Positions 39,070-48,981 are shown, counted from the first letter of the stretch. The stretch: 64,000 nucleotides of DNA from Pseudoalteromonas galatheae (GCF_005886105.2 NZ_PNCO02000001.1:989001-1053000); one strand, 5' to 3'. Notes: generated from the sequence alone by a model not told the origin. Program-made: numbers and translations.

Positions 39070-39744
39070 TTAAACACCAAACTCTTGCGCCAATATCGAT
39101 TGAGTGAAATTGATTTTCAAATAAAAACCTCTTGGCAAAGTCTGCACTATTTTACCGTTAGGCCCAATTGCATCGGTGAGCGCTTTGGCATTTGCCGCCT
39201 TTGGCCTTATCTGCATGACTTCTCCAAGATGCCCTGAGATTTGCTCTACATGACCCGTAGCGATTAACTCGATTTGCTCTTCCCAGTCCCTTCGTAACAA
39301 CTGTTCTTGATGCGCGTCCGGCCGCCATAAGAAGCCGTGTCCAATAACCCTATCTATTAAAGGAATTTCTCGTTCGGCTAATATGGGTAGCCAAAGAACA
39401 TGAGCTAATTTCTTTTTAACACTCGATGCTTCCCATGTTAATCCCGTTAACTGAGTCAGCGGTACGACAGAAACATAGGTAGTCTCTAGCGGTTTGCCTT
39501 GATAGCCTATTGGCAAAGTCTTGAGTTCAACGCCAATATGCTCAAAATCAGGCACAGGCTTTGAGCCCGCGGTAGCACCTAAGGCTGCTTCTATGAGTTG
39601 TCCTACCCAGCCTTTTTCTTTGAGCAAGTCTTGTGGAGTTTTAAACGAGAGCTGCTGAGCGAGTTCACCCAATGTTAAACCGGCTATGTTTTCAACACGC
39701 TGCATAAGTTCGCCTACAGAGCGTGGTGGTGTAACTGATGGCAA
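39070..39744 (-). CDS. mutH: DNA mismatch repair endonuclease MutH
   Basis: 224 residues. MutH nicks the unmethylated strand at hemimethylated GATC after MutS/MutL activation. The catalytic triad D66-x6-E73-x-K75 is intact in D-F-E-H-I-G-V-E-L-K, and the downstream K/R-rich and Y-V-S-V-V-P-L elements fit. The start appears to be TTG at 39744, with GGAG 6 bases upstream and an in-frame stop shortly before; no ATG is available before residue 14. Presence of MutH implies Dam-directed repair in this organism. It is transcribed away from rppH. Confidence 0.92.
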   Translation of the reverse strand: MPSVTPPRSVGELMQRVENIAGLTLGELAQQLSFKTPQDLLKEKGWVGQLIEAALGATAGSKPVPDFEHIGVELKTLPIGYQGKPLETTYVSVVPLTQLTGLTWEASSVKKKLAHVLWLPILAEREIPLIDRVIGHGFLWRPDAHQEQLLRRDWEEQIELIATGHVEQISGHLGEVMQIRPKAANAKALTDAIGPNGKIVQTLPRGFYLKINFTQSILAQEFGV

Positions 39745-39972
39745 GCGATACTCCTGAGTCTATTCCTTAAAAACACGATTATAAAAGAAATCATGTAGCT
39801 AAGTAAGTTGGTTATTTTACACTCAATTTAAGTACGGCTTATTATTTCAACCTTTGAATAAAGCAATAACTCCATTATCTATATGATAAATATGAAGTTA
39901 TTTTTTCTTTGCTACAGTCAGTGTGCCTTGGAATTCTTATGGCTTTGGATAAATACAAGACTATAAACATAA

Positions 39973-40076
39973 TTATCCACAGAATATGTGGAAAACCTGA
40001 GGTTTGAAGTGTGTATCTGTGGATTTGTTCGTAATTTGAACTGGTAAATACTTAGTTATGCACAAGTTGTGGGTAA
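39973..40076. promoter_or_regulatory. Cluster of DnaA-box-like 9-mers
   Basis: Five sites in 104 bases: TTATCCACA (39973-39981, perfect), TTTTCCACA (39987-39995, minus), AAATCCACA (about 40019-40027, minus), TTATGCACA (40056-40064, perfect to TTATNCACA) and TTACCCACA (40068-40076, minus). They lie in the AT-rich 440-base spacer between mutH and rppH, which otherwise holds only the promoters of these two genes. No dnaA, gidA or mioC is near, so a DnaA-titrating or DnaA-regulated site is more likely than oriC. Confidence 0.5.
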
Positions 40077-40183
40077 CTTGAGAGTATGCTGAGATAATTT
40101 AGGTATAGAATGGAATTAAATTTGCCGTGACGCGGGAGTTGTGGAACAATCATTAAAAATCGACTTATAAATGAGGCACTAAG

Positions 40184-40708
40184 GTGATTGATGCCGAAGG
40201 GTTTCGTGCCAATGTCGGAATAGTGATTTGTAATAATCAGGGGCAGGTTTTTTGGGCCCGTCGTTACGGACAACACTCTTGGCAATTTCCTCAAGGCGGA
40301 ATAGATCAAGGGGAAACACCTGAGCAAACGATGTATCGTGAACTTCATGAAGAAGTTGGACTTAGGCCAGAAGATGTTGAAATAGTAGCAAGTTCTAAAC
40401 ATTGGTTACGTTACAAACTACCAAAAAGGTTAATTAGACGAGATTCAAGCCCAGTTTGTATCGGGCAAAAGCAGAAATGGTTTTTATTGAAACTTAGGTG
40501 TAAAGATGAAGATGTAGACTTATTACGTACGCATCACCCTGAGTTTGATGATTGGCGCTGGGTTAGCTATTGGTATCCAGTACGTCAAGTTGTATCGTTT
40601 AAGCGTGATGTCTATCGTCGAGTGATGAAGGAATTCGCTCCGTTTGCGATGCCATTTGGTAAACGTGAACAGCAAGGGCAGAAGGATTTCTGGCGCACAA
40701 AACGATAA
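40184..40708 (+). CDS. rppH: RNA pyrophosphohydrolase
   Basis: 174 residues with a GTG start; the opening [16 protein letters not shown] matches E. coli RppH closely. RppH removes pyrophosphate from 5'-triphosphorylated mRNA to start RNase E decay. The Nudix box is G-G-I-D-x4-E-T-P-E-x4-R-E-L-H-E-E-V-G, complete. [14 protein letters not shown] motif follows. It is 15 bases before ptsP, the conserved rppH-ptsP operon. Confidence 0.95.
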   Translation: MIDAEGFRANVGIVICNNQGQVFWARRYGQHSWQFPQGGIDQGETPEQTMYRELHEEVGLRPEDVEIVASSKHWLRYKLPKRLIRRDSSPVCIGQKQKWFLLKLRCKDEDVDLLRTHHPEFDDWRWVSYWYPVRQVVSFKRDVYRRVMKEFAPFAMPFGKREQQGQKDFWRTKR

Positions 40709-40723
40709 AAAAAGGAGCAGCAG

Positions 40724-43012
40724 GTGTTAGCAACGTTAAGATCGATTGCTGAGTCAGTGGCACAGCAAAGTGACCTACAAAGCGCGTTAAATTGCTTTGT
40801 TACTATGGTTAAAGATGCCATGCACACTGAATGCTGCTCAGTTTACTTTGCCGATTACAGTCAAGATAATTTTATCCTGATGGCAACAGATGGCTTAAAC
40901 CCTGAAGCAATCGGGAAATTCCGAATGGGATTTACTGAAGGTCTAGTCGGTCTTGTTGCCCAGCGTGAAGAGCCGATTAACGTTGCCCACGCCCAATCAC
41001 ACCCAAGATTCAAACTGTCACCCGAGGTCAATGAAGAAGGCTACAATGCTTTCTTATCAGTGCCTGTTGTACACCAGCGAAAAGTGCTTGGGGTTATTGT
41101 GGTGCAGCAAAAGGTTGCTCGTGTATTTAGCCATGACGAAGAGTCCTTTCTCATTACGCTTTCAGCGCAATTGGCTTCACAACTTGCCAACACTGAGATC
41201 CAAACTTTACTTCAACAAGATGCAAGCAGCCATAGAACCTCGGTGTTAAAAGGGGTATCGAGTGCACCTGGTATTGCCTTAGGTGATGGTTATGTGGTGT
41301 TGCCCCATATTGATTTTGCGAGTATTGAACCGCAGCATAGTGACAATATTCAACAGCAAATTCAGCTGTTTCATCAAGCAGTGGCTGCGACTCGGCAAGA
41401 GTTCCATATTTTAGCCAAAACCTTGAGTGATGATATTCCAAAGGAAGCGGTAGCTGTGTTTGAGGTTTACCAACAACTTTTGGATGCCAAGAGTTTAGGT
41501 AAACAAGTGGAATCTGAGATACAACAAGGCTGGAACGCAAAAACAGCGCTAAAGCTTGTTATCGAAAAGCTTGTGGCTCAGTTTGATATGATGAGTGACC
41601 CTTATATCAAAGAGCGCGCGATTGATGTTAATGATATTGGCCTTCGCGTGCTCCAGCATTTAGTCTCGACTGAACAAGCGGTTAAACACTATCCAGACAA
41701 TACGATTCTAATCGCCCATACCTTGACCCCAACTATGTTAGCGCAGGTACCAAAAGAAAAGCTCAAAGGGGTAGTCAGTGTGCATGGCTCGGCCAACTCT
41801 CATGCCTCCATTCTCACTCGCGCGATGGGCGTCCCCGCTATTTGGGGCATAGAAGACATTCCATTATTACAGTTTGATGGTAAGTCTATGATCATGGATG
41901 CGTATTCTGGACGGCTTTATATTTCGCCTTCGCAAATGTTGGTCAATGAGTATGTTGAAATTAAACGTAAAGACAATATTCTGCATGATAAGTTTGAAGC
42001 GGAACATGATTTGCCGCCTATTACACTCGATGGTGAGCGTATAAATTTACTCTTAAATGCTGGGCTTGATCTATCGACTGAAACATTAAGTGCCAGTTAT
42101 TGCGACGGGGTTGGTCTTTATCGTACTGAGTCTTGGTTTATGCAAAAAGGCCAATTCCCAACACAATCGGAGCAAGAAATCTGGTATCGCGAGGTGCTAT
42201 CACGTTATCACCCTGAGCCCGTAGTGATGCGGACTTTAGATATCGGTGGCGACAAAATTCTAGATTACTTTGATATCAAAGAAGAAAACCCATTTTTAGG
42301 GTGGCGGGGCATTCGTGTATCGTTGGATCATCCCGAGCTTTTCTTAGATCAAATCAAAGCGATGATCAAAGCAAACGCGGGTCTTGGCAACTTACAGATT
42401 ATGTTGCCTATGGTGGGCCACAGTGAGGAAATAGATGAAGCGATGGGGCTTATTGAGCAGGCTTGTTTTGAGTTGCAAGACGAATGGGCTGACCCTTTTT
42501 ACACCATCGACCGGCCAGAAATTGGCGTAATGCTTGAAGTACCATCTAGCGTGTACTTGTTGCCTGAGTGGTCGAAAAAAGTCGATTTTTGTTCTGTGGG
42601 CAGTAACGATTTGACGCAGTATTTATTAGCAGTTGATAGGACCAATGCACAAGTTGCGGATCTTTTTGACCCTTATCATCCCAGTGTATTACGAGTGTTA
42701 AATCAGATTGCACAACAGTGTGAATTACACGAACTGCCTTTTAGCTTGTGTGGAGAGTTAGGCGGTGAGCCTGAGGGAGCAATCTTGCTTATTGCAATGG
42801 GGTATCGCCGTTTGAGTATGAATATTTCTTCACTGAACAAAGTGAAATGGGTGCTACGTAGACTCAAAGTAACGGATATGGAAGCTCTACTTGAAAGTTG
42901 TTTAGCACAACCTTCATCTAAGCAAGTGCGCCGTATTATTAAAGAATTTATGATAGAGCATCATTTTGCAGAATTACTCTATACCAGCCACCAAGCAAAG
43001 GGTGCTTCTTAA
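40724..43012 (+). CDS. ptsP: Phosphoenolpyruvate-protein phosphotransferase PtsP (EI-Ntr)
   Basis: 762 residues, GTG start with AGGAG 9 bases upstream. Residues 1 to about 160 form a GAF domain; the rest is an enzyme I-type body. The phospho-His is in G-S-A-N-S-H-A-S-I-L-T-R-A-M-G, and the PEP-binding domain has G-V-G-L-Y-R-T-E, T-L-D-I-G-G-D-K and F-C-S-V-G-S-N-D-L-T-Q-Y. PtsP starts the nitrogen-PTS relay to NPr and EIIA-Ntr, responding through the GAF domain to glutamine/2-oxoglutarate. Length is close to E. coli (748). Confidence 0.95.
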   Translation: MLATLRSIAESVAQQSDLQSALNCFVTMVKDAMHTECCSVYFADYSQDNFILMATDGLNPEAIGKFRMGFTEGLVGLVAQREEPINVAHAQSHPRFKLSPEVNEEGYNAFLSVPVVHQRKVLGVIVVQQKVARVFSHDEESFLITLSAQLASQLANTEIQTLLQQDASSHRTSVLKGVSSAPGIALGDGYVVLPHIDFASIEPQHSDNIQQQIQLFHQAVAATRQEFHILAKTLSDDIPKEAVAVFEVYQQLLDAKSLGKQVESEIQQGWNAKTALKLVIEKLVAQFDMMSDPYIKERAIDVNDIGLRVLQHLVSTEQAVKHYPDNTILIAHTLTPTMLAQVPKEKLKGVVSVHGSANSHASILTRAMGVPAIWGIEDIPLLQFDGKSMIMDAYSGRLYISPSQMLVNEYVEIKRKDNILHDKFEAEHDLPPITLDGERINLLLNAGLDLSTETLSASYCDGVGLYRTESWFMQKGQFPTQSEQEIWYREVLSRYHPEPVVMRTLDIGGDKILDYFDIKEENPFLGWRGIRVSLDHPELFLDQIKAMIKANAGLGNLQIMLPMVGHSEEIDEAMGLIEQACFELQDEWADPFYTIDRPEIGVMLEVPSSVYLLPEWSKKVDFCSVGSNDLTQYLLAVDRTNAQVADLFDPYHPSVLRVLNQIAQQCELHELPFSLCGELGGEPEGAILLIAMGYRRLSMNISSLNKVKWVLRRLKVTDMEALLESCLAQPSSKQVRRIIKEFMIEHHFAELLYTSHQAKGAS

Positions 43013-43059
43013 GGCTATTTACGCTACCATTACGGCGCTATAAGAATAAGAGCTTGTTG

Positions 43060-43869
43060 ATGGAAACTATTATACTCATCGTTGTACTTTGCGCTTTGCT
43101 CGGCTGTGCAGTTGGCTTTTTGGCAGGTCTGCTTGGTATCGGCGGCGGGCTGCTGATAGTCCCTATTTTATCTGTTATCTTGACCAAATTTAATGTTATA
43201 CCCACAGATCAAGTGGTGTTAGTTGCAATTGCGACGTCTCTCGCCTCCATTATTTTCACTTCGACATCTTCAGCAAAAGCGCATCATAAAAATGACAATG
43301 TTCCATGGCACATTGCTCCATGGGTGATGTTAGGTGTGGCAGTCGGCGCGTTGGGGAGTGGTTTTGCCGCAGTGATGTTGCCAGAAAAACTGGTCAGAAT
43401 TATTTTTGTGGTTAGTGTTGTGGGTATTGCATTGAAAATGGCGTGGAGCTCCAGAAAACCGCCACAATCAACCAGAGCTATACCGCAAGGACCGATATTA
43501 GCAATGTTAACCTCGGTAACGGGGGCGCTGTCTGCAATGATTGGTATTGGCGGGGGGGCATTAATCGTCCCACTACTGACATTTTTCTCTGTTGATATGA
43601 AAAAAGCGATAGGATGTGCGTCTGCCAGTGGTATCGTTATCGCTATCTTTGGCTCCTTTGGCTATATCGCCTCTGGCAGCCAACATGTGGATATTGAACA
43701 TGGATTTTTAGGTTTTGTCTATTTACCGGCTTTGTTTGGTATAGTGGCAACTTCATGGTTTATGGCGCCTATTGGTGCTAAAGCTACGCACCACTTACCA
43801 GTCACAACGATTAAGAAAGTGTTTGCGGCGTTACTCATTGTTATCGCTGGCAATATGTTAATGAATTAA
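43060..43869 (+). CDS. Sulfite exporter TauE/SafE (TSUP) family permease
   Basis: 269 residues from ATG 43060 (TTG codons just upstream are alternatives). About eight membrane segments in two homologous halves, each opening with the TSUP glycine motif: G-F-L-A-G-L-L-G-I-G-G-G-L-L-I-V-P and S-A-M-I-G-I-G-G-G-A-L-I-V-P. Family members export sulfite, sulfoacetate or related organic anions; the substrate here is unknown. It stands between ptsP and lgt, an insertion relative to E. coli that is common in Alteromonadales and Vibrio. lgt begins 9 bases after its stop. Confidence 0.9.
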   Translation: METIILIVVLCALLGCAVGFLAGLLGIGGGLLIVPILSVILTKFNVIPTDQVVLVAIATSLASIIFTSTSSAKAHHKNDNVPWHIAPWVMLGVAVGALGSGFAAVMLPEKLVRIIFVVSVVGIALKMAWSSRKPPQSTRAIPQGPILAMLTSVTGALSAMIGIGGGALIVPLLTFFSVDMKKAIGCASASGIVIAIFGSFGYIASGSQHVDIEHGFLGFVYLPALFGIVATSWFMAPIGAKATHHLPVTTIKKVFAALLIVIAGNMLMN

Positions 43870-43878
43870 GGAAAGGCT

Positions 43879-44691
43879 ATGGCTTTGCAGTTTCCACAGA
43901 TAGACCCTGTGATTTTTTCCATCGGACCGTTAAGTGTTCGTTGGTATGGATTAATGTATTTAATCGGCTTTATGTTTGCCATGTGGTGGGCAGGAAAAGA
44001 AGCAAAAAAGCCAAACTCTGGTTGGAATAAAGACCAAGTTGGCGACCTAGTTTTTTACTGTATGCTCGGGGTGATCTTGGGCGGGCGAATTGGTTACGTG
44101 TTGTTTTATCAATTCTCTCATTTTATTGAAAACCCGCTTTATTTGTTTAGGGTGGACCAAGGCGGTATGTCTTTTCATGGCGGCGCATTGGGCGTTATCA
44201 CGGCGATTATCGTGTATGCGCTTAAAAATAAACGTTCGATTTTATCGGTAGGCGACTTTGTCGTTCCTATGGTGCCTGTTGGGCTGTTTGCCGGTCGTAT
44301 CGGTAACTTCATTAATGGTGAGTTATGGGGTCGTGTAACAGATGTTCCTTGGGCATTTATTTTCCCTACGGGCGGTCCACAGCCGCGCCACCCATCACAA
44401 CTTTATGAAGCGTTTTTTGAAGGGTTGGTATTGTTTGTGATGCTGGTATGGTTTAGGCAAAAACCACGCCCAGCGGGCAGTGTAGCAGGTTTATTTTTAG
44501 CAGGTTACGGTGTCTTTCGCTTCTCAATCGAGTATTTCCGAGAGCCAGATGCACATATAGGCTTGTATGGTGGCCTTATTTCTCAAGGTCAGATCTTATC
44601 TCTCCCTATGGTGATTGCAGGCACTATCCTTATAGTGTGGGCATATAAGCGAGAAGGTAGCAACCCATCTACTGGGCAAGTTAAAAGTTAA
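43879..44691 (+). CDS. lgt: Prolipoprotein diacylglyceryl transferase
   Basis: 270 residues, about seven membrane segments. Lgt adds diacylglycerol from phosphatidylglycerol to the lipobox Cys of prolipoproteins, the first lipoprotein maturation step; the window encodes at least seven such lipoproteins. The Lgt signature is [14 protein letters not shown], with the essential H-G-G (F-H-G-G-A) and [19 protein letters not shown] precedes the ATG. It is followed 13 bases later by thyA, the classic lgt-thyA pair. Confidence 0.96.
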   Translation: MALQFPQIDPVIFSIGPLSVRWYGLMYLIGFMFAMWWAGKEAKKPNSGWNKDQVGDLVFYCMLGVILGGRIGYVLFYQFSHFIENPLYLFRVDQGGMSFHGGALGVITAIIVYALKNKRSILSVGDFVVPMVPVGLFAGRIGNFINGELWGRVTDVPWAFIFPTGGPQPRHPSQLYEAFFEGLVLFVMLVWFRQKPRPAGSVAGLFLAGYGVFRFSIEYFREPDAHIGLYGGLISQGQILSLPMVIAGTILIVWAYKREGSNPSTGQVKS

Positions 44692-44704
44692 AGAGTAGCG
44701 AACA

Positions 44705-45538
44705 ATGAAGCAATATTTAGAATTGATGCGCCATGTGCGTGATAATGGCACAAAAAAAGAAGACCGCACGGGCACAGGTACAGTGAGTGTTTTTGGGTAC
44801 CAGATGCGCTTCAACCTGCAAGAAGGCTTTCCGCTTGTAACGACGAAAAAGTGTCATCTACGCTCGATTATTCACGAGCTACTTTGGTTCTTGCAAGGCG
44901 ATACTAATATCAAATATCTTAAGGAGAATGGCGTTAGCATTTGGGATGGCTGGGCAACCGATGAAGGAGACTTGGGGCCAGTTTATGGCAGCCAGTGGCG
45001 CTCTTGGACGGGGCCAAATGGTGAAGTGGTTGACCAAATCAAAGATGTTGTTGAGCAAATCAAAACCAATCCAGACTCTCGTCGCTTGATTGTGAGTGCA
45101 TGGAACCCTGCGCTTCTGCCTGATACTAGCTATTCACCAAAAGAAAACGCAGCGATGGGCAAACAAGCGTTACCACCTTGCCACACGTTATTCCAATTTT
45201 ATGTACTAGATGGCAAGCTTTCTTGCCAGCTTTATCAACGCAGTGCAGATATTTTCTTAGGTGTGCCCTTTAACATCGCAAGCTATGCACTGTTAACAAT
45301 GATGATTGCACAAGTTTGCGACTTAGAAGTTGGCGATTTTGTTCACACTTTCGGTGATGCTCATCTATATTTAAATCATATGGAACAGGTTGAAGAACAA
45401 TTAAGCCGTGAACCGTATGCAAAACCTACAATGCGAATTAACCCTGAAGTAAAGGATATATTCGACTTTAAATTTGAGGACTTTGAGTTGGTAGACTATC
45501 AATGTCACCCTCATATCAAAGCACCAGTCGCTATTTAG
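44705..45538 (+). CDS. thyA: Thymidylate synthase
   Basis: 277 residues. ThyA methylates dUMP to dTMP with methylene-tetrahydrofolate. The nucleophile Cys is in [11 protein letters not shown], the folate/dUMP site in [13 protein letters not shown], and H-x-Y in D-A-H-L-Y-L-N-H. It is 13 residues longer than E. coli ThyA (264) because of an insertion just before the active site ([11 protein letters not shown]). galU follows at once. Confidence 0.96.
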   Translation: MKQYLELMRHVRDNGTKKEDRTGTGTVSVFGYQMRFNLQEGFPLVTTKKCHLRSIIHELLWFLQGDTNIKYLKENGVSIWDGWATDEGDLGPVYGSQWRSWTGPNGEVVDQIKDVVEQIKTNPDSRRLIVSAWNPALLPDTSYSPKENAAMGKQALPPCHTLFQFYVLDGKLSCQLYQRSADIFLGVPFNIASYALLTMMIAQVCDLEVGDFVHTFGDAHLYLNHMEQVEEQLSREPYAKPTMRINPEVKDIFDFKFEDFELVDYQCHPHIKAPVAI

Positions 45539-45546
45539 GAGTTAAC

Positions 45547-46437
45547 ATGAAAGCCGTTATTCCAGTCGCAGGTTTGGGTACAAGGATGCTGCCTGCCACT
45601 AAAGCTATACCAAAAGAAATGCTACCGATTGTCGATAAACCGCTTATCCAATACGTAGTCGACGAGGCTGTGGCAGCTGGAATTCGAGAAATTGTTTTAG
45701 TTACTCATTCAAGTAAGAATTCGATTGAAAATCATTTCGATAAAAGCTTTGAGTTAGAGGCAACCCTTGAGCAGAGGGTTAAGCGACAGCTACTAGAAGA
45801 AGTACAATCAATTTGCCCCAAAAATACGACTATTATTCAAGTTCGTCAGGGGGAGGCTAAGGGGCTTGGACACGCAATCAATTGTGCCGCTCCGGTGATC
45901 GGAGATGAGCCATTTGTTGTAATGTTGCCCGATGTGTTGATTGATGCCGCTGCCAGTGACTTACGTACAGAAAACTTAGCTCAGATGATAGAGCGCTTCG
46001 AACAGGGTGGCTTTAGTCAAGTCATGGTAGAGCCTGTGCCAGAACACTTAACCTCTCAATTTGGAGTTGTTGATCTACACGGTGAAACACTTCCCCCCGG
46101 TGCATCCAAGTCAATGTATAGTATGGTTGAAAAGCCACCTGAGGGCGCTGCACCCTCTAATTTGGCTATTGTAGGACGTTATGTATTAAGTAAGTCCATT
46201 TGGCCGATGTTGGCAAAAACGCCAGAGGGAGCAGGTGGTGAGATCCAATTAACAGACGCTATCGCAATGATGATGGAGACAGAAGAAGTACAAGCGTACG
46301 CTCTATGTGGAAAAAGTCATGACTGCGGAAGCAAAATCGGCTATTTAAAAGCCATAGTTGAGCATGCTTTACGGCGAGAAGCATTTAGTGAAGAACTATC
46401 TTCTTTCATTAAATCAATTATTTCAAAAAGTAAATGA
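45547..46437 (+). CDS. galU: UTP-glucose-1-phosphate uridylyltransferase
   Basis: 296 residues from ATG 45547, preceded by AGGAG; an earlier in-frame Met inside thyA is not supported. GalU makes UDP-glucose for envelope polysaccharides. N-terminal nucleotide-binding motif [18 protein letters not shown], substrate motifs V-E-K-P and G-R-Y-V-L, metal site D-C-G-S-K-I-G-Y. The thyA-galU spacing of 8 bases suggests one transcript. Confidence 0.94.
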   Translation: MKAVIPVAGLGTRMLPATKAIPKEMLPIVDKPLIQYVVDEAVAAGIREIVLVTHSSKNSIENHFDKSFELEATLEQRVKRQLLEEVQSICPKNTTIIQVRQGEAKGLGHAINCAAPVIGDEPFVVMLPDVLIDAAASDLRTENLAQMIERFEQGGFSQVMVEPVPEHLTSQFGVVDLHGETLPPGASKSMYSMVEKPPEGAAPSNLAIVGRYVLSKSIWPMLAKTPEGAGGEIQLTDAIAMMMETEEVQAYALCGKSHDCGSKIGYLKAIVEHALRREAFSEELSSFIKSIISKSK

Positions 46438-46541
46438 ATTACCTTTAGTTAAAAAGGTGAATTTTTGCGATAAAAGCATTTGGCTATTCAAGTTAGCTTA
46501 GGTAGTATTGGGTACTAAATGGATTTTAGTTGTAACTCGCT

Positions 46542-47054
46542 GTGCGTATTCACTTTTTTATTCTTTCCTTGCTCACTCTATTTCCTATGCTATCGGGCTG
46601 TAGTAGTCATCAGCATTCAGTTATGCAGCTCGACGAGCAACAACTGGAGAGTGTTGAGCGCCTTAGTCTTTTAGAGAGCGACTTATCTACCTTGTTGAAT
46701 TTATTAGAGCAACAGGCAAATGTTGTGGACGTTCAAAGCGCTATTCGTCCGGCACAAAAAGTTAAGCGTTACTCTGCAACGCAACATGAGCAATCGCAGT
46801 CGATAGATAGCATACAACTCAAGCTTTTTCCTATTTTTAAGCACTCCGTAACGCAATTAAAAAGGCATCAAGCATTATTATCTACCATCAAGACCCGACT
46901 TCCGAGTCTATTTTCTGATGCTGAGATAGCTGTAAAAGATTTTAATAATAGAAGCTGGGCAACTATCTCAGGGTTGAAATCAACGCAAGAAGCAAAAGCG
47001 TACTGTCGCTTTTTTTCTATACAAAGTCTTGATTGTAGGAGATTATTGTTTTAA
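46542..47054 (+). CDS. Lipoprotein with SPOR-like C-terminus, pilus-like locus
   Basis: 170 residues from a GTG at 46542. Signal ends in the lipobox L-S-G-C (Cys20). The middle is helical and Gln/Leu-rich. The last 40 residues (W-A-T-I-S-G-L-K-S-T-Q-E-A-K-A-Y-C...) resemble half a SPOR domain, with C155 and C165 nine residues apart. The same C-x9-C ending occurs in the usher-like protein and the second lipoprotein of this locus. It has no close family by eye. Its place just ahead of the subunit genes suggests a periplasmic or outer-membrane accessory. Confidence 0.65.
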   Translation: MRIHFFILSLLTLFPMLSGCSSHQHSVMQLDEQQLESVERLSLLESDLSTLLNLLEQQANVVDVQSAIRPAQKVKRYSATQHEQSQSIDSIQLKLFPIFKHSVTQLKRHQALLSTIKTRLPSLFSDAEIAVKDFNNRSWATISGLKSTQEAKAYCRFFSIQSLDCRRLLF

Positions 47055-47061
47055 TTTTCAC

Positions 47062-47088
47062 TAAAGTTTTCCCATTTAGGAACGATAA
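47062..47088 (+). promoter_or_regulatory. Sigma-28-like promoter before the DUF4402 subunit gene
   Basis: TAAAGTTT (47062-47069), 11 bases, AACGATAA (47081-47088). The -35 equals the FliA consensus TAAAGTTT in all eight positions and the -10 equals GCCGATAA in six, at the correct 11-base spacing. It lies 63 bases before the start codon; a GCCACC/GGTGGC hairpin (47096-47122) sits in the leader. Confidence 0.6.
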
Positions 47089-47151
47089 AGAATTAGCCAC
47101 CAAAAAACGGTATTTCGGTGGCGACAAAACTACCTCTAAAGGAATTTAAAA

Positions 47152-47733
47152 ATGAAAACACTGATTAAGTCTGCGCTTATCGCAAGTTCTATTTCCGCGG
47201 CTTTACTTACTTCTTCAGCAATTGCTAAAGATACTGCTCGCCTTGAAGTTAAAGTAGAAGTTAAAAACTTATTTTCAGCAGAAGCCGGTGATCCGCTTGA
47301 TTTCGGTATTATTCGAGTGCAGGGCGATGCAGCTGATGTCGCTACGATGAAGATTGAGGCGGATCCTTCACTGCCTGATCCTGAAATCAAGAGTCCTGGT
47401 GGCGCAGTGATAAACCTTATTAGTGCAGGTGGAGCTGGCTCTATCAATATCACCGATGCAGCACCAAATACTGAGTTAACGATTACGGTACCGGCTTCAG
47501 CTACGATTGATAGTGTAGGTAATGCCTCTTTTGATTTAAAGGATTTTGAATTTTTTGTGGTAAGCGGCGGGCAACCAAATAGCGAAGTGTCAAACAACAA
47601 GTTTAGAGTTGACGCAAATGGTGCTGCAACGCTTTCAGTTGGCGCAACATTAAGTACGAAAGCACTTTCTGGAACAGAGACCTATGGTGGTGGTGTTTAC
47701 ACCAGTAAAGTTGATATCGAAATCGCTTACTAA
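47152..47733 (+). CDS. DUF4402-type major subunit-like protein
   Basis: 193 residues with a signal peptide (cleavage near S-A-I-A-K, about residue 25). The mature part is all-beta and glycine/alanine-rich: L-D-F-G-I-I-R, then G-S-I-N-I-T-D-A-A-P-N-T, then Y-G-G-G-V-Y-T-S-K-V-D-I-E-I-A-Y at the end. D-F-G, the central G-x-x-x-V/I strands and the final V-x-I-x-[YF] are the DUF4402 pattern, a family of pilin-like or surface proteins. AAAGGAA precedes the ATG. As the first gene after the sigma-28-like promoter it is the best candidate for a main fimbrial subunit. Confidence 0.7.
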   Translation: MKTLIKSALIASSISAALLTSSAIAKDTARLEVKVEVKNLFSAEAGDPLDFGIIRVQGDAADVATMKIEADPSLPDPEIKSPGGAVINLISAGGAGSINITDAAPNTELTITVPASATIDSVGNASFDLKDFEFFVVSGGQPNSEVSNNKFRVDANGAATLSVGATLSTKALSGTETYGGGVYTSKVDIEIAY

Positions 47734-47736
47734 AAA

Positions 47737-48195
47737 ATGTGGCTTTACATTGCACTGGCAGTACTTCTAGCCAGTCACGTGGCCAAAGCTCAAGATATAT
47801 CGGTCATTAAGAAATTGAGCTTTGGCACTATTGCGATTATTGATCAAAATAGCGCAGGTACAGTGACGATAGAGCCTAATGTTAGGCCACAAACCTCAAG
47901 TAATATTTTATTTGTAAAGTTTGGTCACGCTGCGGAAATCCTATTGAACGATTTTCCCCACAATCGCCAAATTAGTGTCCAATCAACCGTTTATAATGAC
48001 TGGTTCGGCTATTGGAACCTTGGCGCATCTGATGCTTTTCAGTTGACGGAGCTTTATCACGAGAACGCGGTTTACACGAATAGTGTTGGATCTGCTGAAT
48101 TTAAAGTCGGTGGTCAATTGCGATTTGCTGGGAATGGTAACTCCCTATCGGATGGGGTACAAACCTTAAACGTTGAAATAACTTTGTCTTACTAA
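47737..48195 (+). CDS. DUF4402-like minor subunit
   Basis: 152 residues, signal peptide (1 to about 18, ending A-K-A). The mature part opens with I-K-K-L-S-F-G-T-I-A-I, repeats the DUF4402 strand pattern and ends L-N-V-E-I-T-L-S-Y, parallel to the preceding gene's V-D-I-E-I-A-Y. It starts 3 bases after the previous stop with no evident ribosome site, so translation is likely coupled. A tip or minor subunit is a reasonable guess by position. Confidence 0.65.
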   Translation: MWLYIALAVLLASHVAKAQDISVIKKLSFGTIAIIDQNSAGTVTIEPNVRPQTSSNILFVKFGHAAEILLNDFPHNRQISVQSTVYNDWFGYWNLGASDAFQLTELYHENAVYTNSVGSAEFKVGGQLRFAGNGNSLSDGVQTLNVEITLSY

Positions 48196-48198
48196 ATT

Positions 48199-48981
48199 AT
48201 GAAGAAACTAGTATTAACGCTGCTTTTGTTTTGTTGCTGGAAAGTGAGCGCTAACTTAATGATAACGCCAACACGGATTGCTTTTGAAGAACGTCAAAGA
48301 ATTGAGAGAGTTACTATCATCAATAATGGTGATGTGACCAAGTCCTACCGACTTGAATTTCAAGAGAAGCTAGCGCTTAAAGAAGGTGGTTATGCCAACT
48401 TTGCCGAGCAAAAGATGAATCCAATGGCAGCTAGCCATTTTGTGCGGATTTCACCTAGGCAAGTAACGTTAGGACCCGGTGAGCGTCAGGTAATAAAGCT
48501 GGCTGTGCGTAGAAAAGCAAATATGGAGCAAGGGGAGTATCGTTCACATTTGCTCTTTAGGGAGCTGCCGAGTGATAAGGGCAAACTGCAAGAAGGTATC
48601 AATATAGACGTGCTGATGAGCTATAGCATTCCGGTTGTGCTGCGAATTGGTAAGACGCATCCGCAAATACGGCTTGAAGATGTCATTTTAAGCAGTGCAA
48701 AAAGTGGTCGTCAGGAAATTACGGTACTGCTTAGTCGAACAGGAAAATATAGTAGCTTTGGCGAACTATCTGCTTATTGGCAGGGAAAAAATGATGTTAA
48801 CCCAGTGCGGATAGGTGTGTTGAATAAATTTGCGGTATATCCGGAACTTAACCAAAGAAAAGTGGAGTTTGCAATAGATCCCGCAATAAAGCTCGGGCCA
48901 CCAGGTAAAATCCTAATAAAGTATGTGGGTGATGAGGAATACTCAGACCGTACTTTCGTAGATGACTTTGTATCTTTATAG
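48199..48981 (+). CDS. PapD-like periplasmic pilus chaperone
   Basis: 260 residues with signal peptide (cut near V-S-A-N, residue 19). The N-terminal Ig-like domain starts L-M-I-T-P-T-R-I-A-F-E-E-R-Q-R and includes the strand F-V-R-I-S-P-R-Q-V-T-L-G-P-G-E-R-Q-V-I-K-L, the G1-like segment and conserved Arg of fimbrial chaperones. The C-terminal domain is more divergent. These chaperones hold subunits until the usher takes them. Gene spacing is 3 bases on the left and 10 on the right, clearly one operon. Confidence 0.75.
   Translation: MKKLVLTLLLFCCWKVSANLMITPTRIAFEERQRIERVTIINNGDVTKSYRLEFQEKLALKEGGYANFAEQKMNPMAASHFVRISPRQVTLGPGERQVIKLAVRRKANMEQGEYRSHLLFRELPSDKGKLQEGINIDVLMSYSIPVVLRIGKTHPQIRLEDVILSSAKSGRQEITVLLSRTGKYSSFGELSAYWQGKNDVNPVRIGVLNKFAVYPELNQRKVEFAIDPAIKLGPPGKILIKYVGDEEYSDRTFVDDFVSL

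Noticed and set aside
39745..40183. Replication origin at the DnaA-box cluster
   Set aside because: No dnaA, dnaN, gidA, mioC or parAB genes nearby and no 13-mer unwinding repeats that I can see; only the box cluster supports it.
46447..46473. Second sigma-28-like site before the lipoprotein at 46542 (TGCGATAA)
   Set aside because: The -10 is close to consensus but the bases at the required -35 distance (AGTTAAAA) do not match TAAAGTTT.
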